In this document: piece after piece, positions 1 to 7,092 of the stretch
Layout of the letters: the number at the start of each line of letters is the position of its first letter
How positions within the stretch are numbered: position 1 is the first letter of the stretch
Source of the DNA: Betaproteobacteria bacterium
GTDB lineage: Bacteria; Pseudomonadota; Gammaproteobacteria; Burkholderiales; Rhodocyclaceae
Assembly: GCA_020047725.1 (NCBI GenBank)
Contig: JAIFNM010000133.1
Coordinates: 1 to 11,093 of the forward strand
Reading direction: 5' to 3'
DNA: 11,093 nt
The notes under the pieces: model-generated
Database searches by the model: none
What the model was told of the DNA's origin: nothing
Seen by the model: the letters and a program-made list of their open reading frames with translations, nothing else
Program-made: the position numbers and the translations under genes

Positions 1-19
1 GACCTGTGCAAGATCAAAC

Positions 20-79
20 CGCGCAAATCACCTGGTTAAGTACGCTCACCAAAAGTAGCGATACTACTTGATTTGCGCG
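20..79. repeat. Nested inverted repeat upstream of rne
   Basis: The arms CGCGCAAATCA (20-30) and TGATTTGCGCG (69-79) are perfect 11-bp reverse complements. Inside them AAGTAG (53-58) and CTACTT (64-69) form a second 6-bp perfect hairpin with a 5-nt loop; its last base is shared with the outer arm, so the two can form fully only as alternatives or with one pair lost. No T-tract follows, so it does not look like a terminator. It could be an operator, a cruciform, or a structured part of the rne leader if transcription starts upstream of it. Its function is not determined. Confidence 0.6.
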
Positions 80-120
80 CGCCTAGCACGTACGGATCGC
101 CCCAAGCAGATTCCCGAGCC

Positions 121-150
121 TTGATTTATCAGGGTTTGAAGAAAAATTAT
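121..150 (+). promoter_or_regulatory. Possible sigma70 promoter for rne
   Basis: TTGATT (121-126) is followed after 18 bp by AATTAT (145-150, 4 of 6 matches to TATAAT). Use of this promoter would give an rne leader of a little over 100 nt. This is pattern matching only. The rest of 1-269 contains the inverted repeat at 20-79 and no convincing gene. Confidence 0.22.
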
Positions 151-269
151 TCAGCGAGTTGTCTTTTTAGTTGCCTCACCGGAACGCCCATGAAGCAGCC
201 CACCCACAACTAATCCGTCGCTGCCTGCACAAGGCGCTCCCCCCGTATTTGCGCGCGGGAGCCCATAAA

Positions 270-2942
270 ATGAAACGCATGCTCTTTAACGCGACACAGG
301 CCGAAGAACTTCGTGTTGCCATTGTTGATGGTCAGAAACTTGTTGATCTAGACATTGAATCGGCCGCCAAGGAACAAAAGAAAAGCAATATCTACAAGGC
401 GGTAATTACTCGCATTGAGCCCAGTCTCGAAGCCGCTTTTGTTGACTACGGCGCCGAGCGCCACGGCTTCCTTCCCTTCAAGGAAATCTCCCGCAGCTAT
501 TTCCAGCCGGGCGTCGAAGCCAATCGTGCGACCATCAAGGAAGCGCTACGCGAAGGCCAGGAACTGATCGTTCAGGTCGACAAGGACGAACGCGGTAACA
601 AAGGCGCCGCACTGACGACCTTCGTCAGCCTGGCCGGCCGTTATCTCGTTCTGATGCCCAACAATCCGCGAGGCGGCGGTGTTTCGCGCCGTGTCGAGGG
701 TGACGAGCGTGCTGAATTGCGGGACGTGATGGACCAGTTGCAAGTGCCGCAGGGCATGAGTCTGATTGCCCGCACCGCCGCCATCGGCCGCAACGAAGAA
801 GAACTACAGTGGGATCTTAATTACCTGATGCAATTGTGGAAAGCCATTGACGGCGCCGCAAATCAGCAAAAGGGCGCCTTCCTGATTTATCAAGAAGGCA
901 GTCTGGTCATTCGCGCCATTCGTGACTACTTTCAGCCCGATATTGGCGAAATTCTGATCGATACCGATGACGTTTTCGAGCAAGCCAGCCAGTTTATGGC
1001 GCATGTCATGCCCGCAACCGTCAACCGCATCAAGCGTTACCGCGATGATGTGCCGCTCTTTTCGCGCTTCCAGATCGAACACCAGATCGAGTCGGCCTAC
1101 TCTCGCCAGGTAACCCTCCCCTCGGGCGGCGCCATCGTCATCGACCACACCGAAGCGCTGGTTTCAGTTGACGTCAATTCGGGTCGCTCAACACGGGGCG
1201 CAGACATCGAAGAAACGGCATTCAAGACAAATTTGGAAGCGGCTGAAGAAGTTGCCCGCCAGTTGCGTCTGCGCGACTTGGGTGGCCTGATCATCATCGA
1301 CTTCATCGACATGGAGAGCCAGCGTAATCAGCGCGAAGTTGAAAACCGTCTGCGTGACGGATTGCGCCTTGATCGTGCTCGTGTGCAAACAGGGAAAATC
1401 AGCCGTTTCGGCCTGATGGAGCTGTCACGTCAGCGCCTACGCCCGGCACTTGCCGAAACAAGCTATATCCCCTGCCCGCGCTGTACGGGTACCGGTCACA
1501 TTCGCAGTGCCGAGTCGGCTGCATTGCACATTCTGCGCATCCTCGAAGAGGAAGCCATGAAGGACAACACCGCCGCCGTGCATACGCAGGTGCCAGTCGA
1601 TGTCGCAACCTTCCTGCTAAACGAAAAACGTCCGGATATCCATGCCATCGAATTGCGGCACAAGGTCAATATCCTGCTGATCCCCAACGTTCATCTTGAG
1701 ACACCGCAGCACAGCATTACACGCCTGCGTCATGACGAGATGAATCAGGACGACTTGCAACAACCTTCCTACAAGATGGTCGATGTGCCGTCGGAAGACG
1801 CTGACAAGCAGGCTTCCGCAGCGGCAGAGGCTAAAGCGCCGCGCCAGGAAGCAGCAATCAAGGGCATCACGGCGTCTCAGCCAGCCCCGATTGTTGCCGA
1901 AAAATCCAGGAACACCGAGGAAAAAGTAGATAAAGGTCTTATTGCCAAGATTCTTGGGTGGTTCCGTGGCACACCTGTAGAGCCCATAGCAGCACCGAAA
2001 CCGGAAAGAAAGCCCCGTCCTCAGCGTGACGGACAACGTGATGGGCAACGCGACGGACGGCGCGGTGGACGCAACAAACGAAGCGACGAAGAACGCGAGG
2101 TGCGTGAACCACGCCCCAGTCGCGAAACGAATCGCGAGCCCCGCCCGGCTCAGTCCCCGGTGCGCGACGAAAACCAGAAACTTCGCGACCCCAAGGAAAC
2201 ACGCGAACCTCGTCGCCAACGTGGCGAACCACGTCCGGAGCGCAAGGACCAGACGGTGATCGCACCGGTTGTCGAAGAGAAAAGCATTCCCGCGAATGTT
2301 GAAGCCCCAGAGAAAGTTGCTGAAGACGGCATTGGTGGTGGAGCACGTCGCCGTGGTCGCCGTGGTGGACGTCGTGACCGAGGTGAGCGGAACGAAAACC
2401 AGATCGAGATTCAGGCAGGCGAAGAACTACTGCCACTCGTCGCAACAGCAGAAGACGCGGTGTCGGTTGAAACAACTATGCCGCTTTGGGTCGAAGCCTC
2501 GGAAGAACCGGCAACCATTGCAGCTCCTGTCAGGACTGAAGCAGAACAGACACCCGCTCCGGCAGTGGAACCGGTTGTCGCTATCGAATTGCCGGTTGAG
2601 ATCAAAACCGAGTCAATCGAGATTGAGACGACGGTGGTCGAAGTTGTTTCCGAGCCGCTCGTCGCTGTATCACAAGAACCGCTTGAGCCGGGTAATGCAA
2701 GCTCGGCTCAAGCCGCTATCGTTGAACCAACGCCAGTTCCGGTGCCGACACCTCTGTTTGACATCGAGAAGGCAATCGAGGCCAGCGGCCTTGTCATGGT
2801 GGAAACCAGTGGTGACAAAGTCAATGCCTGGCAACCTGAGCTCGTGGAAATCGAAGCGCCGCGTCCACGACGTAAGCGTCCGACGACAGTCAAGCTTCCG
2901 GATGAACCCTTGGTGATGGTTGAAACGGCTAGGCACGATTGA
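270..2942 (+). CDS. rne: Ribonuclease E (degradosome scaffold endoribonuclease)
   Basis: RNase E is the single-strand, A/U-preferring endonuclease that initiates mRNA decay and matures rRNA and tRNA; its C-terminal half scaffolds the degradosome at the inner membrane. The 890-residue product begins MKRMLFNATQAEELRVAIVD, as in E. coli. An upstream TTG at 171 keeps the frame open, but the ATG at 270 has GGGAG 8 nt before it and matches the family N-terminus. Visible parts: S1 domain (about 35-125); catalytic Mg-binding Asp301 (VDVNSG) and Asp344 (IDFIDM), two residues off E. coli D303/D346; Zn-link CPRC with Cys402 and Cys405. After about residue 520 the tail is low complexity: an amphipathic stretch KGLIAKILGWFRG (555-567) resembling the E. 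coli membrane-targeting helix, an Arg-rich RNA-binding region with three tandem RDGQ/RDGR units, RRRGRRGGRRDRGER, a Pro/Glu/Val-rich linker, and a twice-occurring LVMVET motif (841-846, 881-886). Partner-binding roles of the tail are inferred. Confidence 0.97.
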   Translation: MKRMLFNATQAEELRVAIVDGQKLVDLDIESAAKEQKKSNIYKAVITRIEPSLEAAFVDYGAERHGFLPFKEISRSYFQPGVEANRATIKEALREGQELIVQVDKDERGNKGAALTTFVSLAGRYLVLMPNNPRGGGVSRRVEGDERAELRDVMDQLQVPQGMSLIARTAAIGRNEEELQWDLNYLMQLWKAIDGAANQQKGAFLIYQEGSLVIRAIRDYFQPDIGEILIDTDDVFEQASQFMAHVMPATVNRIKRYRDDVPLFSRFQIEHQIESAYSRQVTLPSGGAIVIDHTEALVSVDVNSGRSTRGADIEETAFKTNLEAAEEVARQLRLRDLGGLIIIDFIDMESQRNQREVENRLRDGLRLDRARVQTGKISRFGLMELSRQRLRPALAETSYIPCPRCTGTGHIRSAESAALHILRILEEEAMKDNTAAVHTQVPVDVATFLLNEKRPDIHAIELRHKVNILLIPNVHLETPQHSITRLRHDEMNQDDLQQPSYKMVDVPSEDADKQASAAAEAKAPRQEAAIKGITASQPAPIVAEKSRNTEEKVDKGLIAKILGWFRGTPVEPIAAPKPERKPRPQRDGQRDGQRDGRRGGRNKRSDEEREVREPRPSRETNREPRPAQSPVRDENQKLRDPKETREPRRQRGEPRPERKDQTVIAPVVEEKSIPANVEAPEKVAEDGIGGGARRRGRRGGRRDRGERNENQIEIQAGEELLPLVATAEDAVSVETTMPLWVEASEEPATIAAPVRTEAEQTPAPAVEPVVAIELPVEIKTESIEIETTVVEVVSEPLVAVSQEPLEPGNASSAQAAIVEPTPVPVPTPLFDIEKAIEASGLVMVETSGDKVNAWQPELVEIEAPRPRRKRPTTVKLPDEPLVMVETARHD
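2025..2060 (+). repeat. Three tandem 12-bp units in the rne Arg-rich region
   Basis: Three consecutive units CGTGACGGACAA, CGTGATGGGCAA and CGCGACGGACGG encode RDGQ-RDGQ-RDGR inside the RNA-binding part of the RNase E tail. They differ by one to three bases, as expected from an old slippage or duplication event in a low-complexity scaffold. Confidence 0.8.
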
Positions 2943-2960
2943 ACGATCTGACTGACTTGT

Positions 2961-3001
2961 AGAAAAACAAACGGGGCGCATTGCGCCCCGTTTGTTTTTC
3001 T
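2961..3001. terminator. Bidirectional intrinsic terminator between rne and the phosphatase gene
   Basis: A perfect 19-bp stem (2961-2979 with 2983-3001) encloses the loop ATT. The inner part is GC-rich (ACGGGGCGC/GCGCCCCGT), and the outer part is A-rich on the left and T-rich on the right, so each strand ends in a U-tract. It begins 18 nt after the rne stop and ends 5 nt before the last codon of the convergent phosphatase gene, so it should serve both. Confidence 0.95.
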
Positions 3002-3006
3002 CTCGC

Positions 3007-3504
3007 CTATTTACCTGTTCTTGACAACAAGTCAGAAGAATGCTTCTTGACCCTGCCTATCAGTCCACGACTGGCGTCCTCGACCATGTCAAGAACCAAG
3101 TCAAAGCCCTGACCCGAGCCATAATAGGGATCAGGTACCTCATCTTCGTCAAAAGCAGTCGAATAATCCATGAACAAACCGAGCCGCCCCAGCCGCTCCG
3201 TAGAACAAATAAGTCGAAGTGACTCAAGAGCGTTGCGATCCATGGCAAGAATCAAGTCAAAGTACTCGAGATCCTGTGGGACAACCTTTCGCGCACGAAT
3301 CCTGGAAAGATCGTAGCCGCGGCGAGTTGCCGCCTGTTGCGCACGCGGATCCGGTGCTTCGCCCATGTGATAACCGTGAGTACCTGCAGAAGCGACTTCA
3401 ACCCAGCTATCGATTTTTTCTTCGTTCATCATGTGACGGAATACACCTTCCGCCGTCGGTGAACGGCAGATGTTTCCAGTGCATACAAACAACAGCCTTA
3501 TCAT
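3007..3504 (-). CDS. Low-molecular-weight protein-tyrosine phosphatase
   Basis: This cytoplasmic phosphatase hydrolyses phosphotyrosine through a cysteinyl-phosphate intermediate. The 165-residue product fits the family length. It starts MIRLLFVCTGNICRSPTAEG: the P-loop CX5RS has nucleophile Cys8, Arg14 and Ser15, and the general acid is Asp125 in DPYY. The ATG at 3504 is preferred because the P-loop then sits at the usual distance from the N-terminus and GGAAGG precedes it by 7 nt. The frame is open 30 codons further upstream to a TTG at 3594 whose TTGA overlaps the uvrB stop; this may be a vestige of translational coupling. The gene follows uvrB on the same strand with 86 nt between them and ends at a strong shared terminator. 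I see no exopolysaccharide (wza/wzc) genes beside it, so its substrate is unknown and no wzb or ptp symbol is assigned. Confidence 0.93.
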   Translation of the reverse strand: MIRLLFVCTGNICRSPTAEGVFRHMMNEEKIDSWVEVASAGTHGYHMGEAPDPRAQQAATRRGYDLSRIRARKVVPQDLEYFDLILAMDRNALESLRLICSTERLGRLGLFMDYSTAFDEDEVPDPYYGSGQGFDLVLDMVEDASRGLIGRVKKHSSDLLSRTGK

Positions 3505-3590
3505 TCGCCCGCCTTCCACTGAATTCAGTCCGGTCTGCCATAAACGCCGATAGATCCCGGAAGGAGAGGACAGCCTGACACGGAATTCGT

Positions 3591-5660
3591 TCAAATGCTG
3601 TCGTCGTGTTTGGCAGCCCCGAACAACTGCTCCTTGATGTGGAATAACTGGTCGCGCGTCGCGGCGGCTTTTTCGAACTCCAAGTTCCTAGCGTAATCCG
3701 TCATTTCCTTTTCCAGGCGTTTGAATTCCCGGGTCAGTTGTTTTTCGCTCATTGCCTCGTAGCTGGCCTGTTCCTGGGCTGCCTTGAGTTCACGATGTGC
3801 GCTCCCTGATTCGTAGACGCCATCGATAATGTCCTTGATGCGTTTCGTTACGCCCTTTGGGGTAATACCGTGGGTTTCATTGTAGTGAATCTGTTTGTCG
3901 CGTCGCCGTCCGGTTTCACTAATGGCCCGCTGCATCGAGTTGGTGACATGATCGGCGTACAGGATGGCGGTACCATTGAGATGGCGCGCCGCACGGCCGA
4001 TGGTCTGAATCAGCGAACGCTCGGAGCGTAAAAAACCTTCCTTGTCAGCATCGAGAATCGCCACTAGCGAAACTTCGGGGATATCGAGACCTTCGCGCAA
4101 CAGGTTGATTCCGACCAAGACATCAAACTCGCCCAGACGCAAATCACGAATGATTTCGACCCGTTCGACGGTATCGATATCTGAGTGCAGGTAGCGTACG
4201 CGTACCCCGTTTTCGCCCAGATAATCGGTCAGTTCTTCCGACATTCGCTTGGTCAGTGTTGTTACCAGAACCCGTTCCTCACGTGCCAGACGCAATCTGA
4301 TTTCAGACAAAAGATCGTCAATCTGGGTTGAAGCCGGGCGGACGATGATCACCGGGTCAACCAAACCGGTCGGACGAACAACTTGCTCGACGACCTGCCC
4401 TTGATGTGCTTGCTCGTAATCCGAAGGTGTTGCCGAAACAAAAATGGTCTGCCGCAGCAAAGCTTCATATTCCTCGAACTTGAGCGGTCGATTATCCAGT
4501 GCCGACTGAAGCCGGAATCCGTAATTGACCAGGTTTTCCTTGCGCGAACGATCCCCCTTATACATGGCACCGACCTGTGGAATCGCAACGTGCGATTCGT
4601 CGATGAACATCAAGGCATCGGCCGAAAGATAATCAATCAGGGTTGGCGGCGGTTCTCCGGATTGACGCCCTGAAAGATAACGCGAGTAGTTTTCGATGCC
4701 CTTGCAGAAACCCAACTGGTCAAGCATTTCCAGATCAAAGCGCGTACGCTGCTCGATGCGCTGCGCCTCGACCAAGCGGTTCTCTCGCTGAAAAAACTCA
4801 ATGCGTTGGCGCAACTCATCCTTGATCGCCTCGACCGCTCGCAGCACGGTGGCGCGCGGCGTGACGTAATGCGATGATGGGAATACCGTGAAGCGTGACA
4901 ACTTTCCCTGCAGATGCCCGGTTAGCGGATCAAACAGTTGCAGGCCCTCAATCTCGTCGTCGAATAGTGAAATACGGATGGCGTGTTCCGCATGCTCGGC
5001 TGGAAACACATCAATGACATCACCGCGCACACGAAAAGTGCCGCGATGAAAATCGATTTCGTTACGCTCGTACTGCATTTCGATGAGACGTTTGATCACT
5101 TCGCGCTGTCCCATTTGGTCACCGACGCGCATGGTCAGAATCATCTTGTGATACTCGTCGCGGTCGCCAATACCATAGATACAGGAGACTGTCGCTACGA
5201 TGACGCAATCACGGCGTTCCAGCAGGCTTTTGGTCGCCGACAGCCGCATCTGCTCGATGTGCTCATTGATCGCGGAGTCCTTTTCAATGAACAGGTCGCG
5301 CGCCGGAACATAGGCTTCCGGCTGATAGTAGTCATAGTACGAGACAAAGTACTCGACCGCATTATCCGGAAAAAACTCGCGGAACTCTGAATACAGCTGT
5401 GCTGCCAGGGTCTTGTTCGGTGCCAGCACCAGTGCGGGACGCCCGGTTCGGGCGATCACGTTGGCCATGGTATAGGTCTTGCCAGAACCGGTTACTCCCA
5501 GAAGGGTTTGAAAGGACAGTCCGTCTTCAAGCCCATCAATCAGCTTGGTAATCGCCTCCGGCTGATCACCAGCCGGCTGAAATGGCTGATGCAGACGGAA
5601 GGGACTCCCCTCAAAGCTTACGAACGAAGTATTTTCTGGAGATTTCAGTGAATTTTGCAT
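3591..5660 (-). CDS. uvrB: UvrABC excinuclease subunit B
   Basis: UvrB is the damage-verifying helicase-like subunit of nucleotide excision repair; it is loaded on DNA by UvrA and then recruits the UvrC nuclease. The 689-residue length is normal. Motifs in order: Walker A GVTGSGKT (55-62, Lys61), the aromatic beta-hairpin region YFVSYYDYYQPEAYVP (104-119) that inserts at lesions, DESH (354-357) as Walker B, SATP (409-412), helicase motif QTIGRAAR (552-559), and a C-terminal UVR domain (about 643-678) for UvrA/UvrC contact. All key residues appear intact. It reads away from the aminotransferase and is likely co-transcribed with the downstream phosphatase gene. No Shine-Dalgarno sequence is evident before the ATG, and I found no CTGT-N8-ACAG LexA box in the 158-bp upstream spacer. 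Confidence 0.98.
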   Translation of the reverse strand: MQNSLKSPENTSFVSFEGSPFRLHQPFQPAGDQPEAITKLIDGLEDGLSFQTLLGVTGSGKTYTMANVIARTGRPALVLAPNKTLAAQLYSEFREFFPDNAVEYFVSYYDYYQPEAYVPARDLFIEKDSAINEHIEQMRLSATKSLLERRDCVIVATVSCIYGIGDRDEYHKMILTMRVGDQMGQREVIKRLIEMQYERNEIDFHRGTFRVRGDVIDVFPAEHAEHAIRISLFDDEIEGLQLFDPLTGHLQGKLSRFTVFPSSHYVTPRATVLRAVEAIKDELRQRIEFFQRENRLVEAQRIEQRTRFDLEMLDQLGFCKGIENYSRYLSGRQSGEPPPTLIDYLSADALMFIDESHVAIPQVGAMYKGDRSRKENLVNYGFRLQSALDNRPLKFEEYEALLRQTIFVSATPSDYEQAHQGQVVEQVVRPTGLVDPVIIVRPASTQIDDLLSEIRLRLAREERVLVTTLTKRMSEELTDYLGENGVRVRYLHSDIDTVERVEIIRDLRLGEFDVLVGINLLREGLDIPEVSLVAILDADKEGFLRSERSLIQTIGRAARHLNGTAILYADHVTNSMQRAISETGRRRDKQIHYNETHGITPKGVTKRIKDIIDGVYESGSAHRELKAAQEQASYEAMSEKQLTREFKRLEKEMTDYARNLEFEKAAATRDQLFHIKEQLFGAAKHDDSI

Positions 5661-5662
5661 GA

Positions 5663-5672
5663 TAGAATTCTA
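5663..5672. promoter_or_regulatory. 10-bp palindrome TAGAATTCTA at the uvrB start
   Basis: A perfect palindrome lies 2 bp upstream of the uvrB ATG. Each strand reads TAGAAT (5 of 6 matches to a -10 box). If used on the minus strand, transcription would begin at about the A of the uvrB ATG, giving a leaderless message, which would fit the missing Shine-Dalgarno. No matching -35 element is visible, so this is a weak suggestion; an operator role is equally possible. Confidence 0.25.
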
Positions 5673-5738
5673 CGTTGATTCTTTGCTGTTCGCTGCCGGT
5701 TTGCTCAACTGACACGCCCCGGTGGAGAATCTAATCCG

Positions 5739-5766
5739 TTGATTAACATGTGGTGCGAAGTGCAAT
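5739..5766 (+). promoter_or_regulatory. Possible promoter of the aminotransferase gene
   Basis: TTGATT (5739-5744), a 16-bp spacer and TGCAAT (5761-5766, 4 of 6 matches) lie in the divergent spacer and would give a leader of about 45 nt before the ATG at 5819. Support is pattern only. Confidence 0.22.
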
Positions 5767-5818
5767 GCTGAATCGCAAAACAAGTCGAACCACACCGACC
5801 TGACAGAGTGACCCGCCC

Positions 5819-7021
5819 ATGACCTCCTCAATTTTCGCCACCGTAGAGATGGCTCCACGCGATCCGATTCTCGGCCTGAACGAATCCTTCAACGCGGACA
5901 CCCGCTCGACGAAAGTCAATCTTGGCGTCGGCGTCTATTTCGACGATAACGGCAAGATTCCGCTGCTCAATGCAGTCAAGGCCGCCGAAAAAACCCGTCT
6001 TGAAGCCATGCCATCACGCGGTTATCAGCCGATTGATGGCCTTGCCGCTTATAACCAAGCTGTGCAAACGCTGCTCTTTGGCAAGGAATCACCTCTGCTT
6101 GCAAACGGACAAGTAATAACCGCCGAAGCCTTGGGCGGCACTGGCGCCCTCAAGGTTGGAGCCGACTATCTCAAACGCCTGCTTCCGGCCGCCACGGTTT
6201 ACATCAGCGATCCGAGTTGGGAAAACCACCGCGCCCTGTTTGAATCGGCCGGTTTCACAGTCGAATCATATCCCTACTACGATGCCGCAACTCGTGGCGT
6301 GAATTTCGATAGTATGAAAGCCACACTGAACACTCTTCCATCCGGGTCGATCATCGTATTGCACGCTTGCTGCCATAACCCGACCGGCGCCGATCTGACA
6401 GAAGCCCAGTGGCGCGAAACCATTGATGTCATTCGCGCACGCGGACTCGTTCCCTTCATCGACATGGCCTATCAGGGCTTTGCTGACGGTATTACAGAGG
6501 ATGCACTGGCACTCAATCTCTTTGTTGCGTCCGGATTGCAGTTTTTCGTCTCGAGTTCATTCTCCAAATCCTTCTCGCTCTACGGCGAGCGCGTAGGCGC
6601 CCTGTCCGTCGTTACCGCATCGAAGGATGAATCCGCCCGCGTAATGTCGCAAATCAAGCGCGTCATCCGTACCAATTACTCCAACCCACCGACTCATGGC
6701 GGCGCCGTGGTTGCGTCCGTATTGTCAAATCCGGAACTGCGTCGGATGTGGGAAGAAGAACTGGCTACCATGCGTGACCGTATTCGAGCCATGCGCAGTA
6801 GCCTGGTTCAAAAACTGAAGGCCACGGGCACGACCCAGGATTTTTCCTTTATTTCAAAACAGCGTGGCATGTTCTCCTATACCGGACTTTCCGTAGAACA
6901 GGTCGCTCGCTTGCAAAGCGAGTTTGGCGTTTATGCCGTTAGTACCGGTCGTATCTGCATTGCGGCACTGAACACCAAGAACATCGATTACGTAACTAAC
7001 GCAATCGCTACCGTTCTCTGA
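5819..7021 (+). CDS. Aromatic amino acid / aspartate aminotransferase (class I, fold type I)
   Basis: This cytoplasmic PLP enzyme moves an amino group between aspartate or an aromatic amino acid and 2-oxoglutarate, in Asp, Tyr and Phe synthesis or breakdown. The 400-residue length matches the AspC/TyrB family. By analogy with aspartate aminotransferase: Tyr69 (GYQP), Trp134 (DPSW), Asn187 in HACCHNPTG, Asp215 and Tyr218 in IDMAYQG, Schiff-base Lys250 in SSSFSKSFSLYGERVG with phosphate-binding Arg258, and the substrate-carboxylate Arg378 in GRICIAALN. All are present. Substrate preference (TyrB-like or AspC-like) cannot be settled from motifs, so no symbol is given. The ATG at 5819 gives the usual N-terminus; a weak AGAG lies about 11 nt upstream. 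It is divergent from uvrB and convergent with the AsmA-like gene, with a hairpin between them, and so appears to be a single-gene unit. Confidence 0.95.
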   Translation: MTSSIFATVEMAPRDPILGLNESFNADTRSTKVNLGVGVYFDDNGKIPLLNAVKAAEKTRLEAMPSRGYQPIDGLAAYNQAVQTLLFGKESPLLANGQVITAEALGGTGALKVGADYLKRLLPAATVYISDPSWENHRALFESAGFTVESYPYYDAATRGVNFDSMKATLNTLPSGSIIVLHACCHNPTGADLTEAQWRETIDVIRARGLVPFIDMAYQGFADGITEDALALNLFVASGLQFFVSSSFSKSFSLYGERVGALSVVTASKDESARVMSQIKRVIRTNYSNPPTHGGAVVASVLSNPELRRMWEEELATMRDRIRAMRSSLVQKLKATGTTQDFSFISKQRGMFSYTGLSVEQVARLQSEFGVYAVSTGRICIAALNTKNIDYVTNAIATVL

Positions 7022-7039
7022 ACCATTCAGAACGCCTGG

Positions 7040-7080
7040 AAGTAATAACGCCGGCTTTTGCCGGCGTTATTACTTGTGTT
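7040..7080. terminator. Terminator hairpin between the convergent genes
   Basis: A perfect 16-bp stem AAGTAATAACGCCGGC (7040-7055) and GCCGGCGTTATTACTT (7060-7075) encloses loop TTTT, 18 nt after the aminotransferase stop and 17 bp before the end of the AsmA-like gene. The following T-run is interrupted (GTGTTTTCC), so termination on the plus strand may be less sharp than at 2961-3001. The AT-rich outer stem allows use from both sides. Confidence 0.88.
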
Positions 7081-7092
7081 TTCCTTCACCTA

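Noticed and set aside
1..120. A divergent rluC start on the minus strand, as found beside rne in many proteobacteria
   Set aside because: No ATG-initiated or RluC-like reading is visible on the minus strand; the gene, if present, begins outside the window.
171..269. N-terminal extension of RNase E from a TTG at 171 (33 extra residues)
   Set aside because: The added residues do not resemble RNase E, whereas ATG 270 has GGGAG at the right distance and starts the conserved MKRML sequence.
1617..2219. A 200-codon open frame antisense to rne, rich in Phe/Leu/Arg
   Set aside because: It is the complement of the low-complexity Arg/Glu-rich tail of RNase E, which suppresses stops on the opposite strand; it has no start signal or family resemblance.
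5661..5818. LexA (SOS) box upstream of uvrB
   Set aside because: No CTGT-N8-ACAG match was found; CTGTTCGC and CTGACAG lack the second half at the right spacing.
5819..7021. Calling the aminotransferase tyrB or aspC
   Set aside because: The active-site residues are common to both; sequence alone does not separate aromatic from aspartate preference.
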